Below, in pieces: positions 54,227 through 63,511 of a stretch of DNA of 64,000 bases. The DNA is from Streptomyces sp. NBC_00289 (lineage in GTDB: Bacteria > Actinomycetota > Actinomycetes > Streptomycetales > Streptomycetaceae): NCBI RefSeq assembly GCF_041435115.1, contig NZ_CP108046.1, positions 7,316,001-7,380,000 on the forward strand, given 5' to 3'. How positions within the stretch are numbered: position 1 is the stretch's first letter; every line of letters begins with the position of its first letter. The position numbers and the translations under genes are program-made. The notes below the pieces were generated by a model. The model ran no database searches and was not told where the DNA came from. It worked only from the letters and a program-made list of their open reading frames with translations.

Positions 54227-56143
54227 CTACCGGGCGGGCCGCCGCTCGGCGAGCGGGCTCGTACCGCGCAGCCGGCCGACCAACTCCCTCACGACCGCGG
54301 CGCCGTCCAGCGTGAGCACCGACTCCGGGTGGAACTGCACCCCCGCGAACCCGGGCCCGCGCAGCGCGTGCACCTCGCCGCTCGCGTCGCGGCTGATCTC
54401 GACGTCGTGGGCGGCCAGTTCCCTCGCCGCCTCGTCGTCGCAGCGCGCCACGAAACTGTTGTAGAAGCCGACGGTCTCCCGGCGCCCGAACAGGTCGATC
54501 TCCGTCTGCGCCCCCTGGTACGGAACCACCTTCCGTACGATCTCCAGGCCCAGCTGCGCCGCGATCAGCTCGTGCCCGAGGCAGACGCCGAGGACGCCGT
54601 GCCCGTGGTTCCGGATCACGTCGGCGGTCAGGGCGCGCAGGAACCGCATCTTCGGGTCGGACGTGTCGGACGGGTCCCCGGGGCCGGGGCCGAGCACCAC
54701 CGGCCCCTCGTGTGCGAGCACCGTCTCCCGCAGCCCCGGCTCGTCGTACCGCCGGACGGTCACCTCCAGGCCGCTCGACCGCAGGACATGGGCGAGCATC
54801 GCCGTGAAGGTGTCCTCCCCGTCGACGACCAGGGCGTGGCCCTCCAGGGCGTCCGACCGCTCCTGCATCCGCAGCCAGAACGGCGCGAGCGAGGCCCGGC
54901 GCCCGTCCAGCGCGGCCCGCACCCGCGGATCGTCGGCCAGCCGCGGCCGTACGCCCTCCTCGTGCGGCCGCTGCGCGCGAACGCCCAGCGCCGCCAGCAC
55001 CCCCGCCGCCTTGGCGTGCGTCTCGGCCACCTCGGCCGCCGGGTCGGAGCCCCGTACGAGGGTGGCGCCGACCGGCACCCGCAGCCGGCCGTCCGCGTCG
55101 ATGTCGGCGGTACGGATCAGGATGGGCGAGTCGAGCGTCTGCGCGGCCCCGGCCTCCTCGTCCCCGCCGTCGGGGTGCCGCCCGATCAGCGCGAGCGCGC
55201 CCGCGTAGTACCCGCGCCCGACACCGTCCCGCCCGATGGGCTCGTGGCGTTCGATGACCCGGCAGGCGTTCTGCACGGGGGAGCCGGTGACGGTGGCGGC
55301 GAACATGGTCTCCTTCAGCACCTCGCGCACGTCCAGCGACGACCGGCCGCGCAGCTCGTACTCGGTGTGGGCGAGGTGGGCCATCTCCTTCAGCCGCGGT
55401 CCGACCACGACCCCGCCCCGGTCGCCGACGGTGCACATCATCTTCAGCTCCTCGTCGACGACCATCGAGAGCTCCTCGATCTCCTTGCCGTCGCCGAGGA
55501 AGTCGAGGAGGTGCTCGGGCGTCGGTCCGCCGGCCGGATAGCGGTACGTTCCGCTGATCGGGTTCATGACCACGGTCCCGCCGGACATCCGGACGTGCAC
55601 CTCGGGACTGGCGCCGACCAGCGTCCGGTCGCCGGTGTGCACGACGAAGGTCCAGTACGCGCCCCGCTCGCCCACCAGGAGCCGCCGGAACAGGGCCAGC
55701 GCGTCGGCCCGTCCGAACCCGGCGATCCGGCCCTCGTACGTCCGCCGGATCACGAAGTTCGCGCCCTCGCCCCGCCCGATCTCCTCCCGCAGCACGCGCC
55801 CCACGATCTCCGCGTACTCCTCGTCCGCCACGTCGAAGCCGCCGTCCTCGACGCGTACGTCGTGGGCCGGGAGCCGGTCGAGTGCCTCGGCGAGCGGGAT
55901 CTCGTACCGCTCCTCGGGCGTCAGCGCCAGCAGCGGGGTGCCGTCGTCGCGGACGTCGAAGCCGCGCTCGCGGATCTGCCGGAAGGGGACGAGGGCGAGG
56001 CACTCGTCGGGGAGGTCGGCGAGCCGGTCGCAGGCGGTGACCGGGCCGAGCAGCAGCTCGACCAGATCGTGGTCGTGGCCGGGGGCCCGGCGGCGCAGCA
56101 GGGCGAACGGTCGGTCGTCGTCGAGAAGACCTGTCAGGTCCAT
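54227..56143 (-). CDS. trpEG: Fused anthranilate synthase (TrpE-TrpG)
   Basis: The 638-residue protein starts at ATG 56143 behind AAGAGGAA. The N-terminal chorismate-binding part has PISGTYRYPAGGPTPE, KEIEELSMVVDEELKMM, FAATVTGSPVQNACRVIE and GRGYYAGALALIG. The C-terminal glutamine amidotransferase has GPGPGDPSDTSDPKM, the nucleophile Cys in VLGVCLGHELIAAQLG and GVQFHPESVLT. It makes anthranilate for tryptophan. The related PhzE enzymes have the same layout, but the Trp-rich leader peptide upstream fixes the trp role. Expression is probably attenuated by tryptophan. Confidence 0.95.
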   Translation of the reverse strand: MDLTGLLDDDRPFALLRRRAPGHDHDLVELLLGPVTACDRLADLPDECLALVPFRQIRERGFDVRDDGTPLLALTPEERYEIPLAEALDRLPAHDVRVEDGGFDVADEEYAEIVGRVLREEIGRGEGANFVIRRTYEGRIAGFGRADALALFRRLLVGERGAYWTFVVHTGDRTLVGASPEVHVRMSGGTVVMNPISGTYRYPAGGPTPEHLLDFLGDGKEIEELSMVVDEELKMMCTVGDRGGVVVGPRLKEMAHLAHTEYELRGRSSLDVREVLKETMFAATVTGSPVQNACRVIERHEPIGRDGVGRGYYAGALALIGRHPDGGDEEAGAAQTLDSPILIRTADIDADGRLRVPVGATLVRGSDPAAEVAETHAKAAGVLAALGVRAQRPHEEGVRPRLADDPRVRAALDGRRASLAPFWLRMQERSDALEGHALVVDGEDTFTAMLAHVLRSSGLEVTVRRYDEPGLRETVLAHEGPVVLGPGPGDPSDTSDPKMRFLRALTADVIRNHGHGVLGVCLGHELIAAQLGLEIVRKVVPYQGAQTEIDLFGRRETVGFYNSFVARCDDEAARELAAHDVEISRDASGEVHALRGPGFAGVQFHPESVLTLDGAAVVRELVGRLRGTSPLAERRPAR

Positions 56144-56219
56144 CGTTCCTCTTCCCTCGTGATCGTCGTGATCGTTTCGGGAGGGACGGCCCGGTCCGGG
56201 AAACAGGTCCCGGACACAC

Positions 56220-56246
56220 CGAAGGCCGCCCCTCGGGCGGCCTTCG
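56220..56246 (-). terminator. trp attenuator hairpin
   Basis: CGAAGGCCGCCC and its complement (arms 56220-56231 and 56235-56246) form a 12-bp stem with loop CTC. It lies between the leader peptide and trpEG. Confidence 0.75.
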
Positions 56247-56267
56247 CGAAGTCTTGCGTACGCGCAG

Positions 56268-56324
56268 TCAGTGGGCCGCCGGAGGAGCGGTCCACCACCA
56301 GTTCTGGGTCGAGTGCGCGAACAT
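56268..56324 (-). CDS. trpL: trp leader peptide with three adjacent Trp codons
   Basis: The 18-codon frame starts at ATG 56324 and reads MFAHSTQNWWWTAPPAAH. The three consecutive TGG codons make ribosome stalling depend on charged tRNA-Trp. It ends 22 bases before the attenuator hairpin and 125 bp before trpEG. The same arrangement is described for Streptomyces trpEG genes. The frame is divergent from aroH. Confidence 0.93.
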   Translation of the reverse strand: MFAHSTQNWWWTAPPAAH

Positions 56325-56431
56325 GGCAGGGAGATTACCCCACGGCGGTGGCCTCGACAGGTGAGCGCGGCACCGTCTCACCTGTCGAGCCGCGAGAAAA
56401 CGACGTGACACGACCCCGTAATGTTGAGGAC

Positions 56432-57784
56432 GTGACCGTGAACGCTAAGACCAGCGCGAGCGCTGGCAACACCTGGCGAGACCTGCCCGCGGCGCAGCAG
56501 CCCGAGTACCCCGACACCGAGGCTCTGCGCGCAGTGATCGCGGACCTCGAGTCGTATCCGCCGCTCGTCTTCGCGGGCGAGTGCGACCAGCTGCGCGCCC
56601 GGTTGGCGGCCGTCGCCAAGGGAGAGGCGTTCCTGCTCCAGGGCGGCGACTGCGCCGAGGCCTTCGACGCGGTGTCCGCCGACCAGATCCGCAACAAGCT
56701 CAAGACGCTGCTCCAGATGGGGGCCGTGCTGACGTACGCCGGCTCGGTGCCGGTGGTGAAGGTCGGCCGGATCGCCGGCCAGTACTCCAAGCCGCGCTCC
56801 AAGGGCACCGAGACCCGTGACGGCGTGACCCTGCCGACGTACCGCGGCGACTCGGTCAACGGCTTCGCCTTCGACGAGAAGTCCCGGATCCCGGACCCCG
56901 AGCGCCTGAAGCGGATGTACAACGCCTCCGCCTCCACGCTCAACCTGGTGCGCGCCTTCACCACCGGCGGCTACGCCGACCTGCGCCAGGTGCACGCCTG
57001 GAACCAGGACTTCGTGAAGTCCTCGCCGTCCGGCCAGCGCTACGAGCAGCTCGCCCGCGAGATCGACCAGGCGCTGAACTTCATGCACGCCTGCGGGGCG
57101 GACCCGGAGGAGTTCAAGACCGTCGAGTTCTACGCCTCCCACGAGGCGCTGCTCCTGGACTACGAGTCGGCGCTGACCAGGGTCGACTCGCGGACGGGCC
57201 GGCTGTACGACGTGTCGGGCCACATGGTGTGGATCGGTGAGCGCACCCGTCAGCTGGACGGGGCGCACATCGAGTTCGCCTCGAAGATCCGCAACCCGAT
57301 CGGCATCAAGCTCGGCCCGACGACCACGGCCGAGGAGGCGCTGCAGTACATCGAGCGCCTTGACCCGGACCGTGAGCCGGGCCGGCTGACCTTCATCGTC
57401 CGCATGGGCGCCGACAAGGTCCGCGACAAGCTGCCCGAGCTGGTCGAGAAGGTCACCGCCTCCGGCGCGACCGTGGCCTGGATCACCGACCCCATGCACG
57501 GCAACACCTTCGAGGCGGCCTCCGGTCACAAGACCCGGCGCTTCGACGACGTGCTGGACGAGGTCAAGGGCTTCTTCGAGGTCCACAAGGGGCTCGGCAC
57601 CCATCCGGGCGGCATCCACGTGGAGCTCACCGGTGACGACGTCACCGAGTGCGTGGGCGGCGGCGACGAGATCTTCGTCGACGATCTGCACCAGCGCTAC
57701 GAGACGGCCTGCGACCCGCGCCTGAACCGCAGCCAGTCCCTCGACCTGGCCTTCCTCGTGGCGGAGATGTACAGGGACCAGTGA
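56432..57784 (+). CDS. aroH: Class II 3-deoxy-D-arabino-heptulosonate 7-phosphate synthase
   Basis: The 450-residue enzyme makes the first shikimate-pathway intermediate from phosphoenolpyruvate and erythrose 4-phosphate. It starts at GTG 56432, seven bases after TAATGT. It has the plant-type motifs LQGGDCAEAFDAVSADQI, SHMVWIGERTRQLDGAHIEF, KIRNPIGIKLGPTTT and ITDPMHGNTFEA, plus EIFVDDLHQRYETACDPRLN. It is divergent from trpL-trpEG, so aromatic and tryptophan supply share a control region. Confidence 0.96.
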   Translation: MTVNAKTSASAGNTWRDLPAAQQPEYPDTEALRAVIADLESYPPLVFAGECDQLRARLAAVAKGEAFLLQGGDCAEAFDAVSADQIRNKLKTLLQMGAVLTYAGSVPVVKVGRIAGQYSKPRSKGTETRDGVTLPTYRGDSVNGFAFDEKSRIPDPERLKRMYNASASTLNLVRAFTTGGYADLRQVHAWNQDFVKSSPSGQRYEQLAREIDQALNFMHACGADPEEFKTVEFYASHEALLLDYESALTRVDSRTGRLYDVSGHMVWIGERTRQLDGAHIEFASKIRNPIGIKLGPTTTAEEALQYIERLDPDREPGRLTFIVRMGADKVRDKLPELVEKVTASGATVAWITDPMHGNTFEAASGHKTRRFDDVLDEVKGFFEVHKGLGTHPGGIHVELTGDDVTECVGGGDEIFVDDLHQRYETACDPRLNRSQSLDLAFLVAEMYRDQ

Positions 57785-57811
57785 CGGGAGCACCTGTTAC
57801 ACACGCGTGAA

Positions 57812-57845
57812 GTGGGGCGCGGATCACATACGATCCGCGCCCCAC
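57812..57845. terminator. 14-bp perfect hairpin after aroH
   Basis: GTGGGGCGCGGATC pairs with GATCCGCGCCCCAC around loop ACATAC, 28 bp after the aroH stop. Confidence 0.9.
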
Positions 57846-57878
57846 CCCACTTTTGCGGCCTCTGCGCGGCGGGTAAGG

Positions 57879-57897
57879 TTAGGTTAGCCTCACCGAT
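57879..57897 (+). promoter_or_regulatory. Iron box (DmdR1/IdeR-type) upstream of bfd
   Basis: TTAGGTTAGCCTCACCGAT matches the actinobacterial iron-box consensus TTAGGTTAGGCTCACCTAA at 16 of 19 bases. It lies 62 bp before the bfd start and should bind the Fe2+-loaded repressor. Confidence 0.75.
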
Positions 57898-57958
57898 CAA
57901 CGGGCGCTCGGCCCTCGGTACGGCACGACCTGTCGATCCCGTCGAGGAGGTGAACCGC

Positions 57959-58201
57959 GTGTACGTCTGCAACTGCTTCGGTGTGACCGAGGCGCAGGTG
58001 AAGCGGCACGCGGAGGGCGGCGCCTGCACCCCTCGCCAGATCGCGTCGGCCTGCAAGGCCGGCACCGACTGCGGTTCGTGCGTCCGCCGTATCCAGGCGC
58101 TGCTGGGCCGGGACGCCCGCCCGCGCCGCGAGTCCGCCGAACCCGGGCAGCCGGTGTCCGCCGGGATGGGCGGCCTGGACGAACTGGACGAGGCGGCCTG
58201 A
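57959..58201 (+). CDS. bfd: Bacterioferritin-associated ferredoxin
   Basis: Bfd reduces ferric iron in bacterioferritin so that it can be released when iron is short. The 80-residue protein starts at GTG 57959, behind GAGGAGG. The Cys set is CNC near residue 4 and CKAGTDCGSC near residue 40, as needed for its 2Fe-2S cluster. The last 25 residues are low-complexity. It is convergent with bfr and lies behind an iron box. Confidence 0.93.
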   Translation: MYVCNCFGVTEAQVKRHAEGGACTPRQIASACKAGTDCGSCVRRIQALLGRDARPRRESAEPGQPVSAGMGGLDELDEAA

Positions 58202-58217
58202 TCCTCCCCGGGGGCTC

Positions 58218-58697
58218 TCAGCTCTCCGGCTGCTCGATCAGCTGCGCGATGTACAGCGCCTCGCCGAGCTTCTCCAGCAGTTCCAGCTGCGTGTCGAGGT
58301 AGTCGATGTGGTGCTCCTCGTCCGCGAGGATCGACTCGAAGATGTTCGCCGACGTGATGTCGCCCTTGTTCCGCATCACCTCGATGCCGCGCCTGAGCCG
58401 GTCGATCGCCTCGACCTCGACCTGCCGGTCCGCCTCGAACATCTCCTTGACGGTCTGGCCCACCCGGACGTGGAAGAGCCGCTGGTAGTTCGGCAGTCCC
58501 TCCAGGAAGAGGATCCGGTCGGTGAGCACCTCCGCGTGCTTCATCTCGTCGAAGGACTCGTGCCGCGTGTACTTGGCGAGCTTCGTCCAGCCGAAGTTCT
58601 CCTGCATCTTGGCGTGCAGGAAGTACTGGTTGATCGCGGTGAGCTCGCCGGTCAGCTGCTCGTTGAGGAACTCGATGACCTCGGGGTCGCCCTGCAT
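58218..58697 (-). CDS. bfr: Bacterioferritin
   Basis: The 159-residue, four-helix protein starts at ATG 58697 (MQGDPEVIEF) behind AAGGAG. The ferroxidase ligands are visible: Glu in NEQLTGELTAINQYFLH, Glu and His in ESFDEMKHAEVL with haem-binding Met 52, Glu in VEAIDRLRRGIEVM and EEHHIDYLDTQLELLE. It stores iron in a 24-mer. Upstream lies a 17-bp palindrome. It is convergent with bfd, 16 bp apart. Confidence 0.95.
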   Translation of the reverse strand: MQGDPEVIEFLNEQLTGELTAINQYFLHAKMQENFGWTKLAKYTRHESFDEMKHAEVLTDRILFLEGLPNYQRLFHVRVGQTVKEMFEADRQVEVEAIDRLRRGIEVMRNKGDITSANIFESILADEEHHIDYLDTQLELLEKLGEALYIAQLIEQPES

Positions 58698-58780
58698 CGC
58701 AGAGGCTCCTTCCAACCGGGGGGAACTGGCAGGTTGCGCCGCATGATTCCACCGGCGACGAAGATCGTCCAGTAAGTCTT

Positions 58781-58797
58781 CACTTAGTAAGTAAGTG
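58781..58797. promoter_or_regulatory. 17-bp palindrome upstream of bfr
   Basis: CACTTA (58781-58786) and TAAGTG (58792-58797) flank GTAAG. It lies 84 bp before the bfr start in an AT-rich block. It does not match the iron box well. Confidence 0.4.
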
Positions 58798-58872
58798 CAG
58801 GCTTAGTCCGAATTGCCCGAATGTGGGGAGGGCTGGTCCGGGGCACCGTCCCTGGTCTGTCAGGATGGAGTC

Positions 58873-59505
58873 ATGGGTCAGCCGGTGAAGCGCGAGTCAG
58901 GAGCAGCGGCACACTCCGAACTTCCACCGGGACAGCGGCTGCAGCGCGGCTGGCCGGTCACCCACTACGGTCCGGTCCCCAAGTTCCGGCCCGAGCGCTG
59001 GGAATTCCGGGTCTTCGGTGCCACCGCCGACGGCGAGAAGCGCTGCTGGAGCCACGAGGAGTTCGCGGCCCTGCCGTACACCACCGTCCTGGCCGATCTC
59101 CACTGCGTCACGAAGTTCAGCATGGTCGGCGCCGAATGGGGCGGCATCCCGGCCCGCACGATCCTGGAGATCGTCCCGCCCGCGCCCACCGTCACCCACG
59201 TGATGGTGTGGGCGGAGTACGGCTTCAGCTCGAACCTCCGGCTGGCGGACTTCGCGTCCGAGAACACGATCTTCGCCACCCACAAGGACGGCGAACTGCT
59301 GACGGCCGAGCACGGCTTCCCGCTCCGCCTGGTCGTCCCCCACCTGTACGCCTGGAAGGGCCCCAAGTGGGTCCGCGGTGTGGAGTACATGACCGCCGAC
59401 CGCCGCGGCTTCTGGGAGGAGCGCGGCTATCACAACGTCGGCGACCCGTGGCGGGAGCAGCGGTACTCCTACCAGGAGGAGCCCGGCGAGGGCCCCGAGC
59501 TCTGA
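58873..59505 (+). CDS. Molybdopterin-binding oxidoreductase, sulfite-oxidase fold
   Basis: The 210-residue protein starts at ATG 58873, just after CAGGATGGAGTC. It is the catalytic core alone, with the molybdenum-ligand Cys in VLADLHCVTKFSMVG, then ADFASENTIFATHKDGE and VVPHLYAWKGPKWVRG. No Tat signal or membrane segment is seen, so it is probably cytosolic. The substrate (methionine sulfoxide, sulfite or other) is unknown. No moa genes are nearby. Confidence 0.88.
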   Translation: MGQPVKRESGAAAHSELPPGQRLQRGWPVTHYGPVPKFRPERWEFRVFGATADGEKRCWSHEEFAALPYTTVLADLHCVTKFSMVGAEWGGIPARTILEIVPPAPTVTHVMVWAEYGFSSNLRLADFASENTIFATHKDGELLTAEHGFPLRLVVPHLYAWKGPKWVRGVEYMTADRRGFWEERGYHNVGDPWREQRYSYQEEPGEGPEL

Positions 59506-59524
59506 CCGGCCCCGCACCGGCGCC

Positions 59525-60403
59525 TCAGCCGTCCCGCAGCTTCTTCAGGCGCTCCACGTCCGCCGCGTGCCCGTCCTTGCCTCCGGGCGTCTCGATGACC
59601 AGCGGTACGCCCGCGGTGGCCGGGTGGGCGAACAGCGCCCGGAACGGGTCGTCGCCGATGTGACCGGAGCCGATGTTCTCGTGCCGGTCCTTGTGCGCGC
59701 CGACCACGTCCTTGGAGTCGTTGGCGTGGATGAGCTTCAGCCGGCCCTCGCCGACCGTCTCCACCAGCAGGTCCAGGGTCTGGTGCATGCCGCTCGGCCC
59801 GGTCAGGTCGTGGCCGGCCGCGAAGATGTGGCACGTGTCCAGGCACACCCCCAGCTTCGGATGGGCGTCCAGCGCCTCGAAGTACGGCCCGAAGTCCCAG
59901 GTGCGGGAGCAGAGCGAGGCGCCCTGTCCGGCGGTCGACTCCAGGAGGAGGTATGGGTCGTCGTCGTGGGTGAGCTCGTCCAGCAGCGGCAGCAGGTACT
60001 CCCGTACCTGCTTCAGCGCCACCGACCGGTCCCGGCCGCCGGTCGCGCTGCCGGTGTGCACGACCACGCCCCGGGCGCCGATCGCCCTCCCGCGGCGCAG
60101 CGAGTGCCGCAGCGACTCCACCGACTTCTCCACCGTCGCCTCGGTGTGCGAGCCGAAGTTGATCAGGTACGGGGCGTGCACGTAGGCCGGGATCGACTCG
60201 GCCTCGCACGCGGCGCGGAACTCCTCGTCCTGCCGCGGGTTGCCGGCGGGTGTGGCCCAGCCGCGCGGGTTGGCGACGAAGACCTGCACGGTCTCGGCCC
60301 GGAGCTCACGGGCGTAGGACAGGCCCACGGAGTGCAGCCCGCCGGCCACGGGGACGTGGCCGCCGACGGGATTCCGGGACGGACCGGATGGTTGATTCTT
60401 CAC
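59525..60403 (-). CDS. nfo: Endonuclease IV (AP endonuclease)
   Basis: The 292-residue TIM-barrel enzyme cuts DNA at abasic sites. It starts at GTG 60403. Zinc-ligand motifs are visible: IPAYVHAPYLINFGSH, GVVVHTGSATGG, LLLESTAGQG, LGVCLDTCHIFAAGHDL, KLIHANDSKDVVGAHKDRHENIGSGHIG and VIETPGG (the fifth stretch is one continuous motif region). It lacks the N-terminal extension of some family members. It lies next to the PASTA kinase gene on the same strand. Confidence 0.94.
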   Translation of the reverse strand: MKNQPSGPSRNPVGGHVPVAGGLHSVGLSYARELRAETVQVFVANPRGWATPAGNPRQDEEFRAACEAESIPAYVHAPYLINFGSHTEATVEKSVESLRHSLRRGRAIGARGVVVHTGSATGGRDRSVALKQVREYLLPLLDELTHDDDPYLLLESTAGQGASLCSRTWDFGPYFEALDAHPKLGVCLDTCHIFAAGHDLTGPSGMHQTLDLLVETVGEGRLKLIHANDSKDVVGAHKDRHENIGSGHIGDDPFRALFAHPATAGVPLVIETPGGKDGHAADVERLKKLRDG

Positions 60404-60437
60404 CGTTTCAGGGTGTCACGCGCCAGGGAGTGCCCGG

Positions 60438-62378
60438 TCACCTGATCTTGATGCTGATCGTCGACCCCTTGGGAGCCGTCTCCCCGCCCTCCACGGACTG
60501 GCTCTTGACGGTGTCACCGAACAGTCCGAGCAGGCCCCGGTCCTCGTCGACCTCGAAGCCGGCGTTCTGGAGGGCCGACGTCGCGTCGTCGACGCTGTCG
60601 CCGACGACGTCCGGGACCTCGATCATCTCGGGCCCCTTGGACAGGGTCAGCGTCACCGTGTCGCCCTCGGCGGCCTCAGTGCCCTCCTCCGGTGTCTGCC
60701 GGGCGACCTCGCCCTTGTCGTCGTCGGAGTTGATCTGCTCGGCGGCCACCTCCACCGTCAGGCCGGCCTCCTCCAGGTCGGCCCGCGCGTCCTCGAGGCT
60801 CTCGCCGGTGACGTCGGGGACGTCCACCGGGCTGCCCTTGCTGACCAGGAGGGCGATCGCCGAACCCGCGTGCCGTGTCGTGCCCGCGTCCGGCTCCGTG
60901 CCGATCACGGAGCCCCTGGCGACCTCGTCGCTGAACTCCCGGGTCACCATGCCCGGCGCCAGCCCGTCCTTGCGCAGCCGGTTCCTCGCCTCGTCCAGCC
61001 GGACGCCCCCGAGGTCGGGCACCCGCACGGTCTCGGGGCCGTCGGAGATGGTCAGCGTCACGGTGTCGTGGTCCCGGATACGGCTGCCCGGCTTCGGGTC
61101 GGTCCCGATGACCATGCCGCGCTTCACGGTGTCGCTGTAGTCGTGCTTCGACTTGCCGGCGGCCTCGAGCCCGGCCGCCTCCAGCCGGCTCTTCGCCTTC
61201 GCCTCGGTCTGGCCGAGCACCGCGGGGACGTGCGTGAACTGACCGGAGTTGATGTACCAGACGCCCGCGCCGACCCCGAGGACCAGCAGTACGGCGGCGA
61301 TCACGGTGACGAGTCCGCGCCGGGGACGGGAGCGCCGGCGCGGCGGGAGCGGCGGCGGACTCTCCAGCCGGCTCGTGCGGTTGAACAGCGCGTCCTGCCC
61401 GGCCACGTCGTCGTGTTCCTCGTTGACGGGCAGCGGGCGCACGGTCAGCGCGCGCGGGATCACGCTCGTCCGGTCCTCGGCGTTGGTGTGCCCGGACGTG
61501 ATGGCCTGCGGCGGCTCCGCGTCCAGCTGCTCCGCGCCGAGCATGCCGCGCACCTGCCGGACCTGCGCCAGCAGCGCCACCGCGTCGTAGGGACGACGGT
61601 CGGGAGTACGCGCGGTCGCCGAGGCGACCAGCTCGTCCAGCTGGTGGGGCAGCCCCGGCACGACGGCCGAGGGCGGGGGCACGTCCTCGTGGAGGTGCTT
61701 GTAGAGCACCACCGCGGCGGAGTCCCCGTCGTGCGGCTTCTCGCCGGTCAGCATCTCGTAGAACACGACACCGCACGCGTACACGTCGACCCGGGGGTCG
61801 GCGACGCCGTTCTCGATCTGCTCCGGCGCGAGGTAGGAGACGGTGCCCAGCAGCGTCCCGGTGGTGTTGGTGACCGTGTCCACGGCCCGGACGAGCCCGA
61901 AGTCGGCGACCTTGACCCGCCCGTCGTCACCGATCAGCACGTTCTCGGGCTTCATGTCCCGGTGCACGAACCCGGCGCGGTGGGCGGCGCCCAGTGCGGC
62001 GAGCACCGGCTCCAGGATGTCCAGGGCGGCGCGCGGCTGCAGCGCCCCGCGCTCGCGCAGCACGTCACGCAGGGTGCAGCCGGCGACGTACTCCATGGCG
62101 AGATAGACGTACGACCCGTCGGTGCCCTGGTCGAAGACCTGCACGACGTTGGGGTGCGCGAGCCGGGCAACGGACTTCGCCTCGCGGATGAACCGCTCGA
62201 CGAAGGAACCGTCGGCGGCGAGCGCCGGGTGCATCACCTTCAGCGCGAGCACACGGTCCAGACGGGTGTCCAGGGCCCGGTAGACCGTGGCCATCCCGCC
62301 GACCGCGATCCGCGCGTCGACGCGATAGCGGCCGTCGAGCACCTGCCCGACAAGCGGGTCCTGAAGGGTCGTATCCAC
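60438..62378 (-). CDS. PASTA-domain serine/threonine protein kinase
   Basis: The 646-residue transmembrane kinase starts at GTG 62378, seven bases after TACACT on the minus strand. The kinase domain has GGMATVYRALDTRLDR, the ATP Lys in VLALKVMHPALA, FVHRDMKPENVLI, KVADFGLVRA and the activation segment TNTTGTLLGTVSYLAPEQ. A proline-rich linker and one membrane helix (LVTVIAAVLLVLGVGAGVWY) follow. Four PASTA domains of about 65 residues make up the outer part; these bind muropeptide-type cell-wall pieces. It is the Pkn type linked to growth and wall sensing. Confidence 0.95.
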   Translation of the reverse strand: MDTTLQDPLVGQVLDGRYRVDARIAVGGMATVYRALDTRLDRVLALKVMHPALAADGSFVERFIREAKSVARLAHPNVVQVFDQGTDGSYVYLAMEYVAGCTLRDVLRERGALQPRAALDILEPVLAALGAAHRAGFVHRDMKPENVLIGDDGRVKVADFGLVRAVDTVTNTTGTLLGTVSYLAPEQIENGVADPRVDVYACGVVFYEMLTGEKPHDGDSAAVVLYKHLHEDVPPPSAVVPGLPHQLDELVASATARTPDRRPYDAVALLAQVRQVRGMLGAEQLDAEPPQAITSGHTNAEDRTSVIPRALTVRPLPVNEEHDDVAGQDALFNRTSRLESPPPLPPRRRSRPRRGLVTVIAAVLLVLGVGAGVWYINSGQFTHVPAVLGQTEAKAKSRLEAAGLEAAGKSKHDYSDTVKRGMVIGTDPKPGSRIRDHDTVTLTISDGPETVRVPDLGGVRLDEARNRLRKDGLAPGMVTREFSDEVARGSVIGTEPDAGTTRHAGSAIALLVSKGSPVDVPDVTGESLEDARADLEEAGLTVEVAAEQINSDDDKGEVARQTPEEGTEAAEGDTVTLTLSKGPEMIEVPDVVGDSVDDATSALQNAGFEVDEDRGLLGLFGDTVKSQSVEGGETAPKGSTISIKIR

Positions 62379-62512
62379 GCAGGTGAGTGTACGAGCCGAC
62401 GCGGACAGCCCCGCGGTTTCACCCGATATCGGGGCGGGACTGCAGCCGACCTGTGACGCTTCGCACACCCGGCCGAGGCCGTCGCGGGCCGCCGACGGGA
62501 CCTCGGCGCCGC

Positions 62513-63310
<798 letters not shown>

Positions 63311-63511
63311 TCAGCCTCCTTGGACGGCGGTGAGGACTTCCACGCGGTCTCCCTCGGAGAGGGCGGTGGCGGACCACCGCGCGCGCGGGACGACGGTTTC
63401 GTTGAGGGCGGCGGCCACCCCCGAGGGCGCCGGGGTCAGGGACCGCACGAGCGCGTCCAGACCGGTGCCCGGCTCGATCCGCCGGGGCTCGCCGTTGACC
63501 GAGATGTTCAT
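63311..63511 (-). CDS. thiS: Thiamine sulfur-carrier protein
   Basis: The 66-residue ubiquitin-fold protein starts at ATG 63511, coupled to thiO by ATGA. It ends in the required Gly-Gly (VLTAVQGG), which is thiocarboxylated before sulfur transfer. The core VAAALNETVVPRARWSATAL is typical. It belongs to the thiO-thiS-thiG operon. Confidence 0.96.
   Translation of the reverse strand: MNISVNGEPRRIEPGTGLDALVRSLTPAPSGVAAALNETVVPRARWSATALSEGDRVEVLTAVQGG

Noticed and set aside
54227..56143. PhzE-type (phenazine) function for the fused TrpE-TrpG protein
   Set aside because: Domain order fits both, but the Trp-Trp-Trp leader and attenuator and lack of phz genes favour tryptophan synthesis.
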